Source of the DNA: Pseudomonas sp. IB20
GTDB lineage: Bacteria; Pseudomonadota; Gammaproteobacteria; Pseudomonadales; Pseudomonadaceae
Reading direction: 5' to 3'
Assembly: GCF_009707325.1 (NCBI RefSeq)
Contig: NZ_CP046103.1
Span: forward strand, 4,910,951-4,974,950
Length of the DNA: 64,000 nucleotides
Notes under the pieces: model-generated
Told to the model about the DNA's origin: nothing
Databases searched by the model: none
What the model saw: the letters and a program-made list of their open reading frames with translations, nothing else
Made by a program: the position numbers and the translations under genes
Shown: piece after piece, positions 62,882-64,000 of the stretch
Layout: every line of letters begins with the position of its first letter
How positions within the stretch are numbered: position 1 is the stretch's first letter

Positions 62882-63361
62882 TCAGTCGCGCGCTAAAAGG
62901 CGCGGGGCAAGTTCTTTGAGAGCGCGACGATAAACCTCGCGCTTGAATGTCACCACCTGGCCCAGCGGGTACCAATAGCTGACCCAACGCCAGCCATCGA
63001 ACTCCGGTTTACCGGTCAAATCCATCCGCACCCGCTGCTCGTTGGAGATCAGGCGCAGGAGAAACCATTTCTGCTTCTGGCCGATGCACAGCGGTTGGCT
63101 GTGGGTACGCACCAGGCGTTGCGGCAAACGATAGCGCAACCAGCCCCGCGTACAGGCCAGAATTTGCACATCTTCACGCTCAAGGCCGACTTCTTCGTTC
63201 AACTCACGGTACAAGGCGTCTTCAGGGGTTTCGTCGGGGTTGATTCCGCCTTGAGGAAACTGCCAGGCATCTTGGTTGATTCGGCGAGCCCATAGCACCT
63301 GTCCGGCATCATTCGTAAGAATAATCCCGACATTAGGACGGAAACCATCGGGGTCGATCAC
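62882..63361 (-). CDS. rppH: RNA pyrophosphohydrolase RppH
   Basis: 159 aa Nudix hydrolase that removes pyrophosphate from mRNA 5' ends to trigger decay. It starts with GTG at 63361 (MIDPDGFRPNVGI), preceded by GAGG; the open frame reaches 63421 but lacks homology there. The Nudix box GGINPDETPEDALYRELNEE is complete. Coupled with ptsP, as in many gammaproteobacteria. Confidence 0.95.
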   Translation of the reverse strand: MIDPDGFRPNVGIILTNDAGQVLWARRINQDAWQFPQGGINPDETPEDALYRELNEEVGLEREDVQILACTRGWLRYRLPQRLVRTHSQPLCIGQKQKWFLLRLISNEQRVRMDLTGKPEFDGWRWVSYWYPLGQVVTFKREVYRRALKELAPRLLARD

Positions 63362-63504
63362 GGCAACAACCTCGCAAACGCATGTCGCCGCATTGTTCCA
63401 CAAAGGTTGTTCCAGCGGCAACGAGGCTTCTTACCTTATGTGCACTCTTGTGAAAAGACCGTATTCTGGACGCCTTTTTACAGACTTTTCAGCGAGTAAC
63501 TGCA

Positions 63505-64000
63505 ATGCGCCTGGCTTTATTCGACTTGGACAACACGCTTCTGGGCGGTGACAGCGATCACGCCTGGGGCGATTACCTCTGCGAACGCGGGATTCTCGAC
63601 GCGGTGGCCTACAAGGCCCGCAACGACGAGTTTTACCAGGACTACCTGGCCGGCACGCTGGATAACGCCGCTTACCTGAACTTCTGCCTGGAAATCCTCG
63701 GCCGCACCGAGATGGCCCAGTTGGACGAATGGCACAACGACTACATGCGCGACTGCATCGAGCCGATCATGCTGCCCCAGGCAGTGGAACTGCTGGCCAA
63801 GCACCGCGCTGCCGGCGACAAGCTGGTGATCATCACCGCCACCAACCGCTTCGTCACCGCGCCAATTGCTGCACGCCTGGGCGTCGATACCCTGATCGCC
63901 ACCGAGTGCGAGATGGAGAATGGCCGCTACACCGGGCGCAGCACCGATGTGCCGTGCTTCCGTGAAGGCAAGGTGACGCGCTTGAATCGTTGGCTGGAAG
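63505..64000 (+). CDS. HAD-IB family phosphatase (5' part)
   Basis: Partial: 165 codons before the right edge. It starts MRLALFDLDNTLLGGDSDHAW with HAD motif I (D7 and D9 in DLDNT); motif II is VIITATNRFV. The layout with a helical cap between motifs I and II resembles SerB-like HAD-IB enzymes, but the substrate is unknown. The homologous gene also lies next to rppH in other pseudomonads. It continues beyond the window. Confidence 0.88.
   Translation, partial: MRLALFDLDNTLLGGDSDHAWGDYLCERGILDAVAYKARNDEFYQDYLAGTLDNAAYLNFCLEILGRTEMAQLDEWHNDYMRDCIEPIMLPQAVELLAKHRAAGDKLVIITATNRFVTAPIAARLGVDTLIATECEMENGRYTGRSTDVPCFREGKVTRLNRWLE

Overview
The window is chromosomal DNA from a fluorescent Pseudomonas, most likely of the P. 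fluorescens group. Three things support this. Gene order (pilG-gshB-tonB-yqgE-ruvX-pyrR-pyrB-pyrC', pilT/yggS-proC-yggT-metXW-rdgB-hemW, trmB-thiG-thiS, mtgA/rpoH-ftsX-ftsE-ftsY, coaD-fdx-mutM, ilvD, folA, thyA-lgt, ptsP-rppH) follows, from memory, the P. aeruginosa PAO1 segment around PA0335-PA0408. Coding density and GC are high with short intergenic gaps. The gaps are full of paired REP palindromes of the TGTGGGAGCTGGCTTGCC type, which are typical of P. fluorescens relatives. No tRNA, rRNA, IS element, CRISPR array or prophage was seen.

Layout. 1-6.6 kb: twitching-motility response regulator, glutathione synthetase, a TonB protein, yqgE-ruvX and the pyrimidine operon ending in a degenerate dihydroorotase. 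6.6-9.3 kb: a frameshifted TM2 gene, a NlpC/P60 hydrolase and pilT. 9.3-16 kb: a long + strand housekeeping run (yggS to DUF3392). 16-23.5 kb: trmB, thiamine genes, mtgA, and the cell-division/secretion/heat-shock block ftsY-ftsE-ftsX-rpoH. 23.8-28.3 kb: a paired M16 peptidase operon, rsmD and a YheT hydrolase. 28.4-34 kb: a sulfurtransferase, then a TetR regulator divergent from an aldehyde dehydrogenase, a Tat-lipoprotein and a GMC oxidoreductase. 34-45.3 kb: coaD, ferredoxin, mutM, an HDOD protein, rlmI, an MFS exporter, ilvD, a phosphorylcholine phosphatase, a cystine symporter and folA. 45.4-48.2 kb: a membrane protein/GTPase pair of unknown function (DUF2868/DUF3482). 48.2-54.9 kb: an accessory 2-aminoethylphosphonate-type cluster. 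54.9-57.7 kb: the cadA/cadR metal-efflux pair. 57.8-64 kb: thyA-lgt, an NRDE protein, ptsP-rppH and a HAD phosphatase cut by the window edge.

The most distinctive accessory region is 48.2-54.9 kb. A PhnZ-like HD-domain oxygenase, an HpnW-type FAD oxidoreductase, a three-gene ABC importer and a LysR regulator form an aminophosphonate uptake and oxidation module with no phnY, phnW or phnX beside it. The importer operon alone is bracketed by two direct copies of a four-hairpin repeat.

Two structural themes run through the non-coding DNA. REP pairs sit mainly between convergent genes (8 of 11 loci). Four exact local duplications (about 25, 65, 70 and 151 bp) each lie over or against a stop codon (yggT, mtgA, pchP, folA). 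These duplications and a one-base frameshift in the TM2 gene are the places where the sequence itself most deserves checking.

All assignments come from reading motifs, lengths and context; no database search was run.
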